A stretch of DNA of 64,000 nucleotides from Helicobacter rodentium ATCC 700285. Lineage in GTDB: Bacteria > Campylobacterota > Campylobacteria > Campylobacterales > Helicobacteraceae. Of the stretch, positions 54,371 through 64,000 are shown one piece after another (positions within the stretch are counted from its first letter, which is position 1; each line of letters opens with the position of its first letter). The stretch lies in the NCBI RefSeq assembly GCF_000687535.1, contig NZ_JHWC01000007.1, forward strand, positions 1-64,000, in the 5' to 3' direction. Under the pieces are notes generated by a model. That model had not been told where the DNA came from, searched no databases, and was given only the letters and a program-made list of their open reading frames with translations. The position numbers and the translations under genes were made by a program.

Positions 54371-55651
54371 TTATAAAACTTTAAAGATTTTTAGCACATC
54401 AATCGCGCTTTTTAGTTGAATATCTTGCAACACTTGTTTGTGTGTAATAGTGTTTTTGGAATCTTTAGTTTTTTTGTCTTTGTGGGATTCCACTTTTGCC
54501 AATTCTCCCTCTAAATGCTTTTGTAAATCCGCCTCCTTAATACTAAATCCGCTATTCTCATCAGGAACCGCGCCCGGAGCTACTTCAATATCTGGCGTTA
54601 CACCCACTGCTTGAATCGTGCGCCCACTTGGGAGGTAATAACGCGCAATCGTTAAGCGCAATGCCTCCTTTTTCTCTGTAGGGAGAATCACTTGCACACT
54701 GCCTTTGCCAAATGTTCCCTCTCCTACCAACACGCCCCGCTTGTTGTCTTGAATTGCACCTGCAACAATCTCACTTGCACTCGCACTTCCATTATTGACT
54801 AATACAACAAGCGGGATTTTTGCGTAAGGTGTGCGATTTGTAGCGTGATAGACAATATTTTCATCTTTGATTCTGCCCTTTTGCGATACGATAATTCCAT
54901 CTTTGATGAATAAATCGCTTAATTCCACTGCTTGATTTAATAATCCGCCCGGATTGTTACGCAAATCTAACACGATTCCGTCAATGTTTTTAAATTTTTT
55001 TAGTTCTTCTTCTACGCGTTTGCTCACATTTTTGTCAAAAGAAGTTACGCGTAAATAAACATAATTGCTTTCTTCAATGCCTTTTGCATAGACAGATTCC
55101 ACCTTAATATTGTCGCGCACAATGTTAAAAATAAGCGGTTTTGGTTCATTTTTGCGCACAATGGTTAATTGCACTTTTGTGTTAGGTTTGCCACGCATTC
55201 TATTTACCGCATCATCAATGCTCATATTGAGGGTGCTTTCTTCGTTGATTTTTAAGATAATATCCCCACTTTTTAATCCTGCTTTATCGCCCGGAGTGCC
55301 TTCAATAGGAGCAATAATCGTAAGCGCACTTTCTTTTAATCCAATTGTGATTCCAATCCCTCCAAACTGCCCATCGGTTTGAATCTTTAAGTCTTCAAAT
55401 TTTTTTTCATCTAAATAGGCAGAATGCGCATCAAGATTTGTCAGAAGCCCATCAATGGCTTTATCTATAATTTCGTTAAGACTTAGCTCATCTACATAGT
55501 ATTTTTCAACCGTTCCGATAACTTTGCGTAGTTTGTTATAAGCATCTAATCGGGATTCATCTTCGGCAAATGCTGTATTTTGAAAGCCTAAATTAAGCAA
55601 TAAACTCACAAGAAAAACATAAACAAAGTTTTTAAAGTTAAATTGTTTCAT
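54371..55651 (-). CDS. ctp: Carboxy-terminal processing protease
   Basis: A 426-aa periplasmic S41 protease with an uncleaved or cleaved N-terminal signal ([20 protein letters not shown]), a PDZ domain (about 90-170: [26 protein letters not shown]), and the Ser/Lys catalytic site in [16 protein letters not shown] and GTFGKGSVQ. It trims C termini of periplasmic proteins and peptidoglycan hydrolases. A GTTAAAAT box (minus strand, 55684-55690) lies about 35 bp upstream. It heads the ctp-purC-purS-purQ cluster, as in C. jejuni. Confidence 0.93.
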   Translation of the reverse strand: MKQFNFKNFVYVFLVSLLLNLGFQNTAFAEDESRLDAYNKLRKVIGTVEKYYVDELSLNEIIDKAIDGLLTNLDAHSAYLDEKKFEDLKIQTDGQFGGIGITIGLKESALTIIAPIEGTPGDKAGLKSGDIILKINEESTLNMSIDDAVNRMRGKPNTKVQLTIVRKNEPKPLIFNIVRDNIKVESVYAKGIEESNYVYLRVTSFDKNVSKRVEEELKKFKNIDGIVLDLRNNPGGLLNQAVELSDLFIKDGIIVSQKGRIKDENIVYHATNRTPYAKIPLVVLVNNGSASASEIVAGAIQDNKRGVLVGEGTFGKGSVQVILPTEKKEALRLTIARYYLPSGRTIQAVGVTPDIEVAPGAVPDENSGFSIKEADLQKHLEGELAKVESHKDKKTKDSKNTITHKQVLQDIQLKSAIDVLKIFKVL

Positions 55652-55862
55652 AAAATCAACCTAAAATAAAGTTTAAATGTGCGATTTTAACGCATTCTCA
55701 TTAAAACTAAAATAAAACAATAGATTTTGCTTGTGGAATCGTCTCTTGTAAGGCATAAGCCAAAAACACATAAGGTGCGCGGTATTTTATTATGAGGCGC
55801 GAAAGCGGTGAGAGACGAATCTTATATTGATAAAACAGAAAGCATTCCTAAGAATACAGCGG

Positions 55863-57758
55863 TTAGCTTTTACTACGCAAATGGATATAAAGTTGCAAAA
55901 CCTCTAAACTCGCAGGAGTTACGCCGCTAATCTCACTTGCTTCAAAAAGACTTTTGGGGTTGAATTTCTTGAGTTTTTCAATCACTTCCAAGCTCAAACC
56001 CGGAATCCCGTCAAACACGAAATCTTGCGGGATTGTAATGCTTAGCATTTTGTCCATATTGTCAATGAGGTTTTGCTGCTTTTGGATATAGTTAGAGTAT
56101 TTTGCCTCCACCAAAATCTCCTCTAGTGCGCGGGTAGAATAGTGCGCAAAAGGAGCATTGGTAATTGCGCAAATTTTAAGCAATTTTTGCAAATCAAAAC
56201 TACGCCGACCCACAATCACGCCCCAAGTTGTTTTGTCGCTAATTTTTTCCTCTTGTATGGAATCCAAAAACTTCAAAACCTCATTTGTTGGCGTGATAGG
56301 AGTTTGGTTTAGCCACTCTAAGCCCTCTTTTATCTCTTGTTTGTCGCGCATTAACTCTATAAAATCAGATTCCTCCATTAAGCCTAGATTGTGTGCTAAT
56401 TCCCCAAGCCTAAAAATCGCATTTCCCTCACGCAAGAGGAGGCGATATTCTGCGCGGGAGCTAAACATACGATAGGGTTCTTTTGTGCCTTTGGTTACCA
56501 AATCATCTACCATTACACCAATATATGCTTCATTGCGCTTGAGTGTGATTTGCTCCTTATTCTGCGCACTTAATGCCGCATTGATTCCCGCAAAGATTCC
56601 TTGCGCTCCCGCTTCCTCATAACCCGTTGTGCCATTAATCTGCCCCGCACAATAGAGATTCTTAATTTTTTTAGTCTCTAGTGTATGTTTTAGTTCGGTT
56701 GGATTCACATAATCGTATTCAATCGCATAGCCATAACGCACAATTTCGGCATTTTCTAAGCCCTCAATGCTATGAATCATTGCCTCTTGCACATCAAAGG
56801 GAAGTGAGCTAGTTAAACCATTGATATAATATTCGTTTGCCTCTAAAGTTTGGGGTTCTAAGAAAAGCTGGTGCCTTTCTTTATCGGCGAAGCGATTGAC
56901 TTTATCCTCAATGCTAGGACAATAGCGCGGACCTATACCCTCAATCTGTCCTGTAAATAAGGGTGCGCGATGAAAGTTTGCGCGGATAATAGCGTGTGTT
57001 TTGGCGTTTGTATAAGTTACATAGCAGGGAAGTTGTGTGGGGTTAAAGGGATTCTCTCCCAATTCCCTTTGTGTTTGTCTGCTGAAAAAGGGCGCGGGGG
57101 TATCGCCATAGTGTTTTTCTAGGCTTGCAAAGTTAATACTACTTGCTTTGATTCTTGCGCAAGTTCCGGTTTTTAGCCGCCCAACTTCAAGCCCAAGTGT
57201 GCGCAAATCCTCTCCTAATTGCATTGCTGGTGGCTCTCCCGCGCGTCCATTATGAGAAGTGCTTTCACCAATATGGATTTTACCGCGCAAAAATGTGCCT
57301 GTGGTTAAAACAATTTTTTTAGCATAATAGGTTTTACCAATAGAAGTTTTAAGCCCAATCACCGCATTTTTGCTTTCATTAAGCAAAAGCGAATCCACCA
57401 TTTGTTGCGTGATTTCTAAATTTTGCGTATGGTAGCAGAGATTACGCGCAATGATTTTGTATCTATCCATATCAATTTGTGCGCGTGTTCCTCGTACCGC
57501 AGGACCTTTTGAGGCGTTTAGCACTCTAAATTGGATTCCACTTTTATCGGTGATATAACCCATTACGCCACCTAGCGCGTCAATTTCTTTGATTAAATGC
57601 CCTTTGCCAAGCCCACCCATAGCAGGATTGCAACTTGCCGCACCGATTTGTTCTACAAGCATTGTGATAAGCAGGGTTTTACAACCCATTTTCGCAGCAA
57701 CCACAGAGGCTTCAATTCCCGCGTGTCCGCCACCCACTACAATAACATCATAATCCAT
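55863..57758 (-). CDS. mnmG: tRNA uridine-34 5-carboxymethylaminomethyl enzyme MnmG (GidA)
   Basis: A 631-aa FAD-dependent enzyme that with MnmE places cmnm5 at U34 of tRNAs. The FAD motif [10 protein letters not shown] starts near residue 8. [56 protein letters not shown] and [17 protein letters not shown] are family signatures. Length is typical. It is a single gene, with repeat DNA upstream. No mnmE is in the window. Confidence 0.96.
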   Translation of the reverse strand: MDYDVIVVGGGHAGIEASVVAAKMGCKTLLITMLVEQIGAASCNPAMGGLGKGHLIKEIDALGGVMGYITDKSGIQFRVLNASKGPAVRGTRAQIDMDRYKIIARNLCYHTQNLEITQQMVDSLLLNESKNAVIGLKTSIGKTYYAKKIVLTTGTFLRGKIHIGESTSHNGRAGEPPAMQLGEDLRTLGLEVGRLKTGTCARIKASSINFASLEKHYGDTPAPFFSRQTQRELGENPFNPTQLPCYVTYTNAKTHAIIRANFHRAPLFTGQIEGIGPRYCPSIEDKVNRFADKERHQLFLEPQTLEANEYYINGLTSSLPFDVQEAMIHSIEGLENAEIVRYGYAIEYDYVNPTELKHTLETKKIKNLYCAGQINGTTGYEEAGAQGIFAGINAALSAQNKEQITLKRNEAYIGVMVDDLVTKGTKEPYRMFSSRAEYRLLLREGNAIFRLGELAHNLGLMEESDFIELMRDKQEIKEGLEWLNQTPITPTNEVLKFLDSIQEEKISDKTTWGVIVGRRSFDLQKLLKICAITNAPFAHYSTRALEEILVEAKYSNYIQKQQNLIDNMDKMLSITIPQDFVFDGIPGLSLEVIEKLKKFNPKSLFEASEISGVTPASLEVLQLYIHLRSKS

Positions 57759-57844
57759 TTTTTACCTTATAAGATAAATTTTTGCGCAATTATAGCTTAA
57801 ATGAATGGAATTTGTTGTTCCTTGTTTTGTAAAGACGCAGTAGC

Positions 57845-57995
57845 AAATGCTTTGGTTTTTTGCCATTGCGAGAAATTGTTAGGCTTCGTGGAAATCCATA
57901 ATCTTAAGTTGTTTTAAACTTCCATTGTAAAGTTTTTGTATATTTTTGATTGTGGATTGCTGTGGCTAATGCCCCACAAAGGAGGCAATGGTTAG
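57845..57995. repeat. Palindromic intergenic repeat, copy 7 (diverged)
   Basis: 'gccattgcgagaaattgttaggcttcgtgg' (given here as the two arms around TTAGG) pairs 'cattgcgaga' with a later 'gattgctgtgg' and 'ggcaatgg'. It also has 'tccattgtaaagttttt'. It lies between mnmG (upstream side) and the chemoreceptor gene (downstream side), both on the minus strand. It is a weaker match than copies 3 to 5. Confidence 0.55.
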
Positions 57996-58012
57996 TTTTT
58001 GTAGGATTGAAG

Positions 58013-60130
58013 TTAGAATTTCTTTTTATGCACATCGTTTAAAATGTCTTGCGCAATATCATTAACATTTTTTGTTATATCGTTCGTGATATTAGCAACG
58101 CTAACATTTTCATTGGTGATATTTTCTACTTGCGCAATTGCTTCATTGATTTGTGAAATCCCTAGGCTTTGCTCTTTGATGGATTCGCTCATTTCGCTTA
58201 CGCTTTGCACTAGCACATTCACATTGGCTTCAATTTCGCCTAAAGATTTTCCGGTGCGTTCGGCTAGTTTTCGGACTTCATCAGCAACAACCGCAAAGCC
58301 TCTGCCGTGTTCTCCAGCTCTCGCCGCTTCTATTGCAGCATTTAAAGCAAGCAAGTTTGTTTGGTCTGCAATATCTTTAATCACTCCCACGATTCCTTTA
58401 ATGTCCTCTGCTTGTTTTGTTGCATCACTTGTTTTGTTACTGACATTTTCCATAGATTGACTGATTTGCTCTACTGCTGCTGCGGATTGTTGAAGGGAGC
58501 TTGCTTGAGTTTGCGAACCCGCCATTAATTTTTCCATAGATTTTTCTAATTCAGAGGATTGTGAAGAGAGATTTTGGGCAAATCCTGCACTAGCCATTAG
58601 CATTTGTCGGATTTCCTCACCAAGCGTATTGGTTGTTACCTCTACGCTACCTTTAGCGTCTTTAACTTCTGTTGCAAAATCTAGTTGTTTATAAGATTCA
58701 AAGACGCGGTGGATTTCATTCATATCACTACCAACTTTAGATTGCAAAACATCTAGCATATTGTTAAGGACATTTTTTAGCTCTACTAATTGTGGGTTGC
58801 TTGGTTGTTTTACGATTCTTGCAGTTAAATCCCCATTTTCAACTGCTTTGGCAGTTTGAGAGGATTGTTCAATTGCTTCTTCATCAATCTTTAAAGAATC
58901 TTGTGTGCGTTTAATGTTTTCATTGATAAGTTTTCCCATAGTGCCTAATTCATCATTGGCGCGAATCCTAATTAAATGCACATCTTTGCTTTCGTGATTG
59001 ATAAACTTAAAGAAAGAGTTGAGAGTGCTTACAAGAATCGGCAAACGACTTCCTAGATTTCTTTGAATGTATAAGTAAATCAAAACCATCGCAATAGCCA
59101 CAAAGACAAGAGAAGCAATCGCAATTAAGGTTTGCAGTTTATACAAAGGGGCTAACACAGAGTTTGTTGGAACGCTCACGATAACAGAGTAATTTGCCAT
59201 TCCTCCTTTCACAGGAAAGCTATCTATCCCAGTCAAGCTATCTACTGCCATAGAAGTTGTATATTCTAGTGTTTCTGTTCTTTTCTCCTTAACGGCTTTA
59301 ATGACTTTGTCTGCATTGTGTCTTGGATTGATGCTGTCCAAGTTTTTTAAGAGAAGTTCCGGATTTGGGTGAGAGATGATATACCCATCACTATCTATAA
59401 GAGCTTTTATGCTTCCTTCAAAAATCTTAAACCGATTGTCGTTCAACACATTGTTAATGGAATCTTCACCATTGAGGATAAACCCAACTGCCCCCACTAA
59501 ACGTTGTTGGTGATCAAAAATAGGCATAGCCATTGCAAAACCGATAAATATGTCGTTTTCAATCGTAAATCTCCTTGCCTTTCCAAAGAATACTTTATTG
59601 TCTCCATATTTGCCTTGTGTTAAAGCATTTTGAACACTTGCCATTTCTTTAATTAAAGAATCTCTTGCTTGTTTTTGAACTACACCACCGAAATTTTCCG
59701 TATCTGTATCATAAAGCAATAGCATAAATTCATCCTCTTGTGTAACATTCAGAGGATTTGTTTTAAAGTGTGCGGGAGCGTCTTTAATGTAAAGAAATCC
59801 ATAATCCGCAAAAGATGAACTATCAAAGAATCCCTCCATTACACTATAAACATCTTGAGCATTGAGATTTTGAATGTTTGTGCTTTCAAAGATATAATCC
59901 AGTGCCTTAGCACTTCCTTGTGTAATTGTCCCTAATTCATTCATCATACCTCTAATGCGTTCAGCATCACTTTCTGCAACCTTTGCAATGATTGTTCTAG
60001 CATTTGCTTGCATATTTTCGCTTACCTGTTGGGTGATGATAACGCTAAGAACGAGTATGCCTACGATAAAAATCACTCCAATGGCGCAAACTAATTTTGT
60101 TTGCAACTTAAGATTGTTTAAAAATCCCAT
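58013..60130 (-). CDS. Methyl-accepting chemotaxis protein with dCache sensor
   Basis: A 705-aa transmembrane chemoreceptor: helix 1 (about 10-32), a large periplasmic double-Cache domain (about 35-325, including [20 protein letters not shown] and [17 protein letters not shown]), helix 2 (about 330-353), HAMP, and the cytoplasmic signalling hairpin with [20 protein letters not shown] and [19 protein letters not shown]. It ends DVHKKKF without a CheR-binding pentapeptide. The ligand is unknown; dCache sensors usually bind amino acids or small acids. A TATAAT (minus, 60176-60181) lies about 45 bp upstream. Confidence 0.92.
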   Translation of the reverse strand: MGFLNNLKLQTKLVCAIGVIFIVGILVLSVIITQQVSENMQANARTIIAKVAESDAERIRGMMNELGTITQGSAKALDYIFESTNIQNLNAQDVYSVMEGFFDSSSFADYGFLYIKDAPAHFKTNPLNVTQEDEFMLLLYDTDTENFGGVVQKQARDSLIKEMASVQNALTQGKYGDNKVFFGKARRFTIENDIFIGFAMAMPIFDHQQRLVGAVGFILNGEDSINNVLNDNRFKIFEGSIKALIDSDGYIISHPNPELLLKNLDSINPRHNADKVIKAVKEKRTETLEYTTSMAVDSLTGIDSFPVKGGMANYSVIVSVPTNSVLAPLYKLQTLIAIASLVFVAIAMVLIYLYIQRNLGSRLPILVSTLNSFFKFINHESKDVHLIRIRANDELGTMGKLINENIKRTQDSLKIDEEAIEQSSQTAKAVENGDLTARIVKQPSNPQLVELKNVLNNMLDVLQSKVGSDMNEIHRVFESYKQLDFATEVKDAKGSVEVTTNTLGEEIRQMLMASAGFAQNLSSQSSELEKSMEKLMAGSQTQASSLQQSAAAVEQISQSMENVSNKTSDATKQAEDIKGIVGVIKDIADQTNLLALNAAIEAARAGEHGRGFAVVADEVRKLAERTGKSLGEIEANVNVLVQSVSEMSESIKEQSLGISQINEAIAQVENITNENVSVANITNDITKNVNDIAQDILNDVHKKKF

Positions 60131-60244
60131 TATTGTTTTTTCCTTTCTTTAAATTTTAAATAAAGCTTATATTATATTATACAAAAAATAAAGAAAAATA
60201 AAAATAAATTTTAGCTAAAACACAAGATGGATAGAACGAAAAAC

Positions 60245-60320
60245 CTAAAAACAATCCAAATTTATAGATTGCCTCGTTGCGCTTCACATCACCTTGCAAT
60301 GACAATGATAGTTTGCATAA
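60245..60320. repeat. Short repeat fragment, copy 8
   Basis: 'tttatagattgcctcgttgc' then 'cttgcaatgacaatgatag' repeats the ends of the intergenic element with a changed centre. It lies between the 5' end of the chemoreceptor gene and the 3' end of pstB. Confidence 0.5.
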
Positions 60321-60354
60321 GAATAATGTCCTGCAAAGGTGTAAGGATTGACTC

Positions 60355-61095
60355 CTAGCGATTCAAATGAGCCTCTAGTACCTCTCTGTTTTTTGGCACT
60401 TTTATGATTTGACTTCCGCCCTCTTGGATTTGCATAATGGCTAAAGAATCCGCGATTCTTAAAGCTTGGTCAATGTTGTGTGAAACCATTATTAATGTAT
60501 GTGTTTTGGCAATTTCAAGCAGCAAATCCTCAATCACTCTTTGGGAATGCAAATCTAGCGCACTTGTTGGTTCGTCCAAAAGCAGAATCTTTGGGCTTAA
60601 GCTTAGGATTCTAGCTAAAAGTAGTCTTTGTTGCTCCCCACCAGAGAGGCGCAATGCGTTTTCTTTCAAACGATTCTTTAAAGAATCCCAAAGCCCCACT
60701 TGCTTTAAGGATTCGCAGATCTTAGCCTCTATGGCAGTTTTATCTAGGTTTGTCAAGAGAGAAAGTGGCAAACTCAAGTTTTTTTCAATGCTTAGGTTAA
60801 AGGGTTGGGGAGCTTGAAAAAGCATACCGATATTTTTGCGCAAAATCTCTAGCGGGAGACTTTGAATCTCCACAAGAGAATTAGATTCTAAATTTACATA
60901 AATTTCGCCTAAAACCTCTCCGCCCATTTCCTCGCAAAGCCGATTAATGCAGCGTAAAAAAGTGCTTTTGCCACAACCAGAAGAACCCAAAAGCGTAAAG
61001 ATTCCATATTGTTGGATTTCTAAATTAAGATGAGAAAAAATCTGTTTTTGCCCAAAACGCACGCCAAGATGATTGATTTTAAGACTTAAAGACAC
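60355..61095 (-). CDS. pstB: Phosphate ABC transporter ATP-binding protein
   Basis: A 246-aa ABC ATPase. Walker A GSSGCGKSTFLRCINRL near 36, the Q loop LFQAPQPFNLS characteristic of PstB, signature LSGGEQQRLLLARIL near 151, and Walker [13 protein letters not shown] are intact. It powers high-affinity phosphate import at the inner membrane. Its start overlaps pstA by 17 bp. No phoU or two-component genes follow, as far as this window shows. Confidence 0.92.
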   Translation of the reverse strand: MSLSLKINHLGVRFGQKQIFSHLNLEIQQYGIFTLLGSSGCGKSTFLRCINRLCEEMGGEVLGEIYVNLESNSLVEIQSLPLEILRKNIGMLFQAPQPFNLSIEKNLSLPLSLLTNLDKTAIEAKICESLKQVGLWDSLKNRLKENALRLSGGEQQRLLLARILSLSPKILLLDEPTSALDLHSQRVIEDLLLEIAKTHTLIMVSHNIDQALRIADSLAIMQIQEGGSQIIKVPKNREVLEAHLNR

Positions 61096-61963
61096 GCAAC
61101 CCCCTTTTTGAGATTCCTTTTAAAAATGCACCCAAAAGTAACAAAAATCCACAAAGCAAAAGTAAAACCAAACTCGCTCCCATTGCGTTTTGCAATTCTA
61201 ATTGTGTTTGATAGTTTTGGGAATTGTAATAGATATAAAACGACAGAGATTCAAATTTGCCCCAAAGCCCATTGGGCAATCCTGCGTTTGCAACCGCACC
61301 GACAAACATTACCACCGCCGTATCCTCTGCAACCCTCCCTAATGCTAAGATTGCGCCACTTAGGATTCCATTTCTTGCTTCAGGCAGCAAGAAATGCCAC
61401 AGAATTGCTCCTTTTTTTAATCCTAGCGCACTTGCATTGAGTATTAAGTCGTTTGGAACGGATAAAAGTGCTTCTTTGGTTGTGGCAATGAGTGTGGGCA
61501 AAACAAGCAAAGCAAGGCAACAAGCAGCGAGTAAGAGGCAGCTGTTTGCATTGGGCAAAAAGTGATTTTTTAGCCATAAAATACTTAAAAATCCAAATAG
61601 TCCCATAATTACGGACGGAATCCCGGCAAGAATATCTACCATTGCATTTAAAAACCACTTTTGGGAGGGTGAGGCATAGAAGCTTAGATAGATTCCACAG
61701 CCAATCCCCGGCGCAATCGCAAGTAAAAGGCTTAAAATTACAAGCCAAAAAGTCCCAACGATTGCAGGAAAGATTCCATTAAATACTGCAGCTTGTCCAA
61801 GGATTGCTAATAAGGGTGCGGTAGAACCAAAGAAAAGTTGCGAGTCTAGCGCATTAAAACCGCGCCAAAACACCCAAACAAGCAAGGATAATACAGCTAA
61901 ACTGACACCAATCGTGCCAACAAGGCTTAAAAGATAGAGAAAACTTGCAATCTTGCGCCGCAT
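61079..61963 (-). CDS. pstA: Phosphate ABC transporter permease PstA
   Basis: A 294-aa inner-membrane permease with about six helices. The binding-protein-dependent loop (EALLSVPNDLILNASALGLKKGAI...LGRVAEDTAVVMF) couples to PstB. The IPSVIMGLFGFLSI segment is typical of PstA. It lies nine bp after pstC and overlaps pstB. Confidence 0.92.
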   Translation of the reverse strand: MRRKIASFLYLLSLVGTIGVSLAVLSLLVWVFWRGFNALDSQLFFGSTAPLLAILGQAAVFNGIFPAIVGTFWLVILSLLLAIAPGIGCGIYLSFYASPSQKWFLNAMVDILAGIPSVIMGLFGFLSILWLKNHFLPNANSCLLLAACCLALLVLPTLIATTKEALLSVPNDLILNASALGLKKGAILWHFLLPEARNGILSGAILALGRVAEDTAVVMFVGAVANAGLPNGLWGKFESLSFYIYYNSQNYQTQLELQNAMGASLVLLLLCGFLLLLGAFLKGISKRGLRVFKS

Positions 61964-61972
61964 TTTGAATCC

Positions 61973-62815
61973 TTAAAGGGTTTTGGAATCTTTTTGCAAG
62001 ATTCCACGCGCAAGAAGGGCTAAAAATGCGTTAATGACAATGAGCAAAAAGCCCGATACAAAAAGCGCATTGTATGCCCCCCCAACACTTTCATTTGCAG
62101 TAATAAGCGCAATATGCGCACTTAAAACGCGCAAAGGATCTAAAAGAGAAGTAGCGAAATTTAAGGCATTAGAGGAGAGCATTAATGCAATCATTGTATC
62201 GCCAAAGGCTCGTCCAAAGCCTAGTAAAAACGCTCCGATTAAGACATTTTTTGCCTTTGGAATCACAACAAAGATAAGCGTTTCAAAATCACGCATTCCA
62301 AGCGCAAGGGCGTTTAAGTGCTGATGATAAAAAGGCTTTTTGATTCCAGATTCCAAAAGTAAAACCATTGTAGGCAAGATAACTAGACTTAAAACACAGA
62401 TACAAGCAAGGAGATTCCTCCCACTTCCTCCAAAGGCTTCCCGCAAGAGTGGTACAAGCAAGAATAATGCACCAAAGGCATACAAAATGGTAGGAATAGA
62501 ACCCATTAAACGCACAAGAAAGCTTAGGGTGGCTTGTAAAAGTTTGCCTATTTTGGATTTTTTGGGCAAAATCAACGCACAGACGATTCCTAGACTACAA
62601 GGAAATGCGACAAGCAGTGTGCTAAAACTTAGAATCAGTGAATTTCCAAGCATCGTTAAAATCCCAAATTCATTCGCTTTGGGATTCCAACTAAAAGTAA
62701 GCGTCAAGCTAGGATTGAGCGCAAGTGTTTGCAGTCCAAACCCGCCAATGACGATAAAAAGCAGACAGATTCCAGTTAATGCTATGATTGTCGCAAAAGT
62801 CGCGACAAGTTTCAT
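61973..62815 (-). CDS. pstC: Phosphate ABC transporter permease PstC
   Basis: A 280-aa inner-membrane permease with six helices. It has the segment MGSIPTILYAFGALFL, the coupling loop NALALGMRDFETLIFVVIPKA, and LGFGRAFGDTMIALMLSSN, the PstC-type version of the EAA motif. It overlaps pstS by 4 bp (62812-62815) and pairs with PstA. Confidence 0.92.
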   Translation of the reverse strand: MKLVATFATIIALTGICLLFIVIGGFGLQTLALNPSLTLTFSWNPKANEFGILTMLGNSLILSFSTLLVAFPCSLGIVCALILPKKSKIGKLLQATLSFLVRLMGSIPTILYAFGALFLLVPLLREAFGGSGRNLLACICVLSLVILPTMVLLLESGIKKPFYHQHLNALALGMRDFETLIFVVIPKAKNVLIGAFLLGFGRAFGDTMIALMLSSNALNFATSLLDPLRVLSAHIALITANESVGGAYNALFVSGFLLIVINAFLALLARGILQKDSKTL

Positions 62816-63696
62816 TTTGGAAGTGGAATATAACCGGATTGTTCAATAAACTCTGCGCCATCACTAGAATAAATGTAATCCACAAAAAGCTTTGTAAGTC
62901 CTTGTGGCTCACCTTTTGTATTCATATAGAGAAGGCGGCTGATTGGATAAGTTCCTTCTTTGGTGTTTTCTTGGCTTGGTGTAACGCCCTCAAATGCGAT
63001 TCCCTTAATACTATCATCTAAATGCCCGATTCCAACATAGCCAATCGCATTTTTATCTTGTGCAATGGCAATTTTCATCGCCCCATTAGAACTTACAACA
63101 TTTGCGGTTTGTGTAATCTCTGTGCCTTTGTCCAAACCTTTGGATTCAAAAGTGTCGCGTGTCCCGCTACCATCTTCGCGGACATAAAGGTTAATTGCAC
63201 CCTCGCTTCCGCCTAGCTCACTCCAATTTTTAATCGCACCGCTAAAGATTTGACTTGCTTGTTCTTTTGTTAGATTTGCAATAGGATTTTCTTTATGCAC
63301 CGCAATAGCAACGCCATCTACTGCAAAAGGAAAAGAAACTAAGCCATATTTTTCAATTTCTTGGGGTTTGAGTGCGCGTCCCGTGTTGCCAATATGCACC
63401 AAGCCTTCTCCAACTTTTGTGATTCCAGCACCTGTGCCACCGCCTGTAATGCTGATAATGATTTGAGGATTCGCTAGGCTAATCGCTTCTGCTGCCTTTT
63501 TCATTACAGGGATATGCGCTGTGCCTCCTGCGATGTCAATCTTGCCTTGCTGATTTGCAAAAACTGCTAAATTTTCACTTGTATTAGAAGTGTTATTGGA
63601 TTCCGCAGAATCTTTAGAATTAGACCCACAACCGGTAAATGCACCAAATGTGAGCAACAAAACTGAAGCCGATAAAAGCGTAGAAACTTTTAGCAT
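62812..63696 (-). CDS. pstS: Phosphate-binding lipoprotein PstS
   Basis: A 294-aa periplasmic binding protein. The signal peptide ends in a lipobox (FGAFTGC), so it should be lipid-anchored through Lgt and LspA. The phosphate site is visible in ITGGGTGAGI, IGNTGRALK and REDGSGTRDTF. The size fits the short PstS family. It is the first gene of pstS-pstC-pstA-pstB. AAGGAG is well placed before ATG 63696 and a TACAAT box lies 34 bp upstream. Confidence 0.93.
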   Translation of the reverse strand: MLKVSTLLSASVLLLTFGAFTGCGSNSKDSAESNNTSNTSENLAVFANQQGKIDIAGGTAHIPVMKKAAEAISLANPQIIISITGGGTGAGITKVGEGLVHIGNTGRALKPQEIEKYGLVSFPFAVDGVAIAVHKENPIANLTKEQASQIFSGAIKNWSELGGSEGAINLYVREDGSGTRDTFESKGLDKGTEITQTANVVSSNGAMKIAIAQDKNAIGYVGIGHLDDSIKGIAFEGVTPSQENTKEGTYPISRLLYMNTKGEPQGLTKLFVDYIYSSDGAEFIEQSGYIPLPK

Positions 63697-63729
63697 TATG
63701 TTCTCCTTTTGTGAAGTTTAAAAGCTTGT

Positions 63730-63735
63730 ATTGTA
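63730..63735 (-). promoter_or_regulatory. -10 box of pstSCAB
   Basis: TACAAT on the minus strand (63735-63730) lies 34 bp before the pstS start. I could not find a convincing match to the C. jejuni PhosR box (GTTTC-N-AAAA-N-GTTTC) around it. Confidence 0.5.
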
Positions 63736-63754
63736 GCAAAATTTCTTTGAAAAA

Positions 63755-63912
63755 TCTGTTTGTTCTTGCGCGAAAATTTTAAAAATTTTCGTGGCAACCT
63801 GATAAGGCGGAATCCCATAAGGCATTTTCTGTCTTGTCTTTGTGAGATTCCGCTGAAGGAATCGTGGCAATCTATAATGTAAAATCTTGCTTGTAAAGAT
63901 TCCATTGCTTTA
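63755..63912. repeat. Palindromic intergenic repeat, copy 9
   Basis: 'gcgaaaattttaaaaatttt' followed by 'cgtggcaacc' (63769-63798) is a hairpin unit in the opposite orientation to copy 1. A second unit has 'gaatcgtggcaatctataat' (63859-63878) and 'aaagattccattg'. It sits between the divergent pst operon and the gene entering at the right edge. Confidence 0.7.
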
Positions 63913-63942
63913 TTTTTCGTAATAAAATCTGTAAAAATGCGT

Positions 63943-63948
63943 TATAAT
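63943..63948 (+). promoter_or_regulatory. -10 box of the right-edge gene
   Basis: A perfect TATAAT in GCGTTATAATCT lies 26 bp before the ATG at 63974. Confidence 0.55.
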
Positions 63949-63973
63949 CTTGATAAATTTCTATTTAGGTTTT

Positions 63974-64000
63974 ATGAGTGAAATTAAAAATCCCAACGAG
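63974..64000 (+). CDS. Start of a gene cut by the window edge
   Basis: ATG at 63974 opens MSEIKNPNE and runs off the window. A strong -10 box lies upstream and a weak AGGT precedes the ATG. Nine residues are too few to identify a product. Confidence 0.5.

Noticed and set aside
1-64000. tRNA, rRNA, CRISPR array, insertion sequence or prophage
   Set aside because: I looked through the gaps and found no cloverleaf-like sequence, regularly spaced repeats, transposase or phage genes.

Overview
The window looks like chromosome of a Helicobacter-type member of the Campylobacterota, most likely an enterohepatic species; the assignment is inferred from content, not from a marker gene. Coding is AT-rich and dense. 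Several neighbourhoods match arrangements known from Helicobacter pylori: ftsI-fliE-flgC-flgB, mutS2/small membrane protein/murC/aminotransferase, cheZ-U32 peptidase, aroE/SH3 protein, and DEAD helicase with its neighbour. Others match Campylobacter jejuni and are absent from H. pylori: ctp-purC-purS-purQ-periplasmic protein-plsC, the bacillosamine genes pglDEF, and an NssR-like regulator beside a group III truncated haemoglobin. I see no rRNA, tRNA, CRISPR array, prophage or insertion sequence.

Layout. 0-8 kb: a Crp/Fnr regulator, a metallo-hydrolase, a dGTPase-like enzyme, then transport genes. A broken MFS gene and a decayed TauE/SafE exporter lie beside an intact paired SMR exporter and a MATE exporter. 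8-13.5 kb: ftsI-type PBP with fliE-flgC-flgB under a clear sigma-54 promoter; a zinc alcohol dehydrogenase whose promoter has the geometry of a MerR-activated promoter; a DMT permease. 13.8-18.7 kb (minus strand): cca, hpf, aroE, a triple SH3b protein, purM. 18.8-24.5 kb (plus): ppk, a STAS-like protein, lgt, an ABC-F ATPase. 24.5-25.6 kb: an unrecognised protein behind a second sigma-54 promoter. 26-30.7 kb: glycosyltransferase-pglF-pglE-pglD. 30.8-33.6 kb: NssR-like regulator divergent from a membrane protein and Ctb haemoglobin, then a small lipoprotein and cmoB. 33.6-42 kb: unknown membrane proteins, murD-mraY, gpmI, cheZ, U32 peptidase, MidA-like methyltransferase. 42.4-57.8 kb (minus): mutS2, murC, aminotransferase, RhpA-like helicase, a cold-shock-like protein, plsC, an SH3 protein, purQ-purS-purC, ctp, mnmG. 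58-63.7 kb: a chemoreceptor and pstSCAB. A new plus-strand gene begins at the right edge.

Themes. Cell-envelope synthesis (murC, murD, mraY, ftsI, lgt, plsC, pgl), purine synthesis (purM, purC, purS, purQ), phosphate handling (ppk, pstSCAB) and motility (flgBC-fliE, cheZ, the MCP and possibly the 24.5-kb gene) dominate. A palindromic intergenic repeat family containing the 'cattgcgag...gcaatc' word occurs in at least eight gaps. The observations I rate highest are the sigma-54 promoter in front of the unknown 361-aa protein, the MerR-style promoter of the alcohol dehydrogenase, the leader ORF plus hairpin before the SMR pair, and the membrane protein inserted in the NssR/Ctb module.
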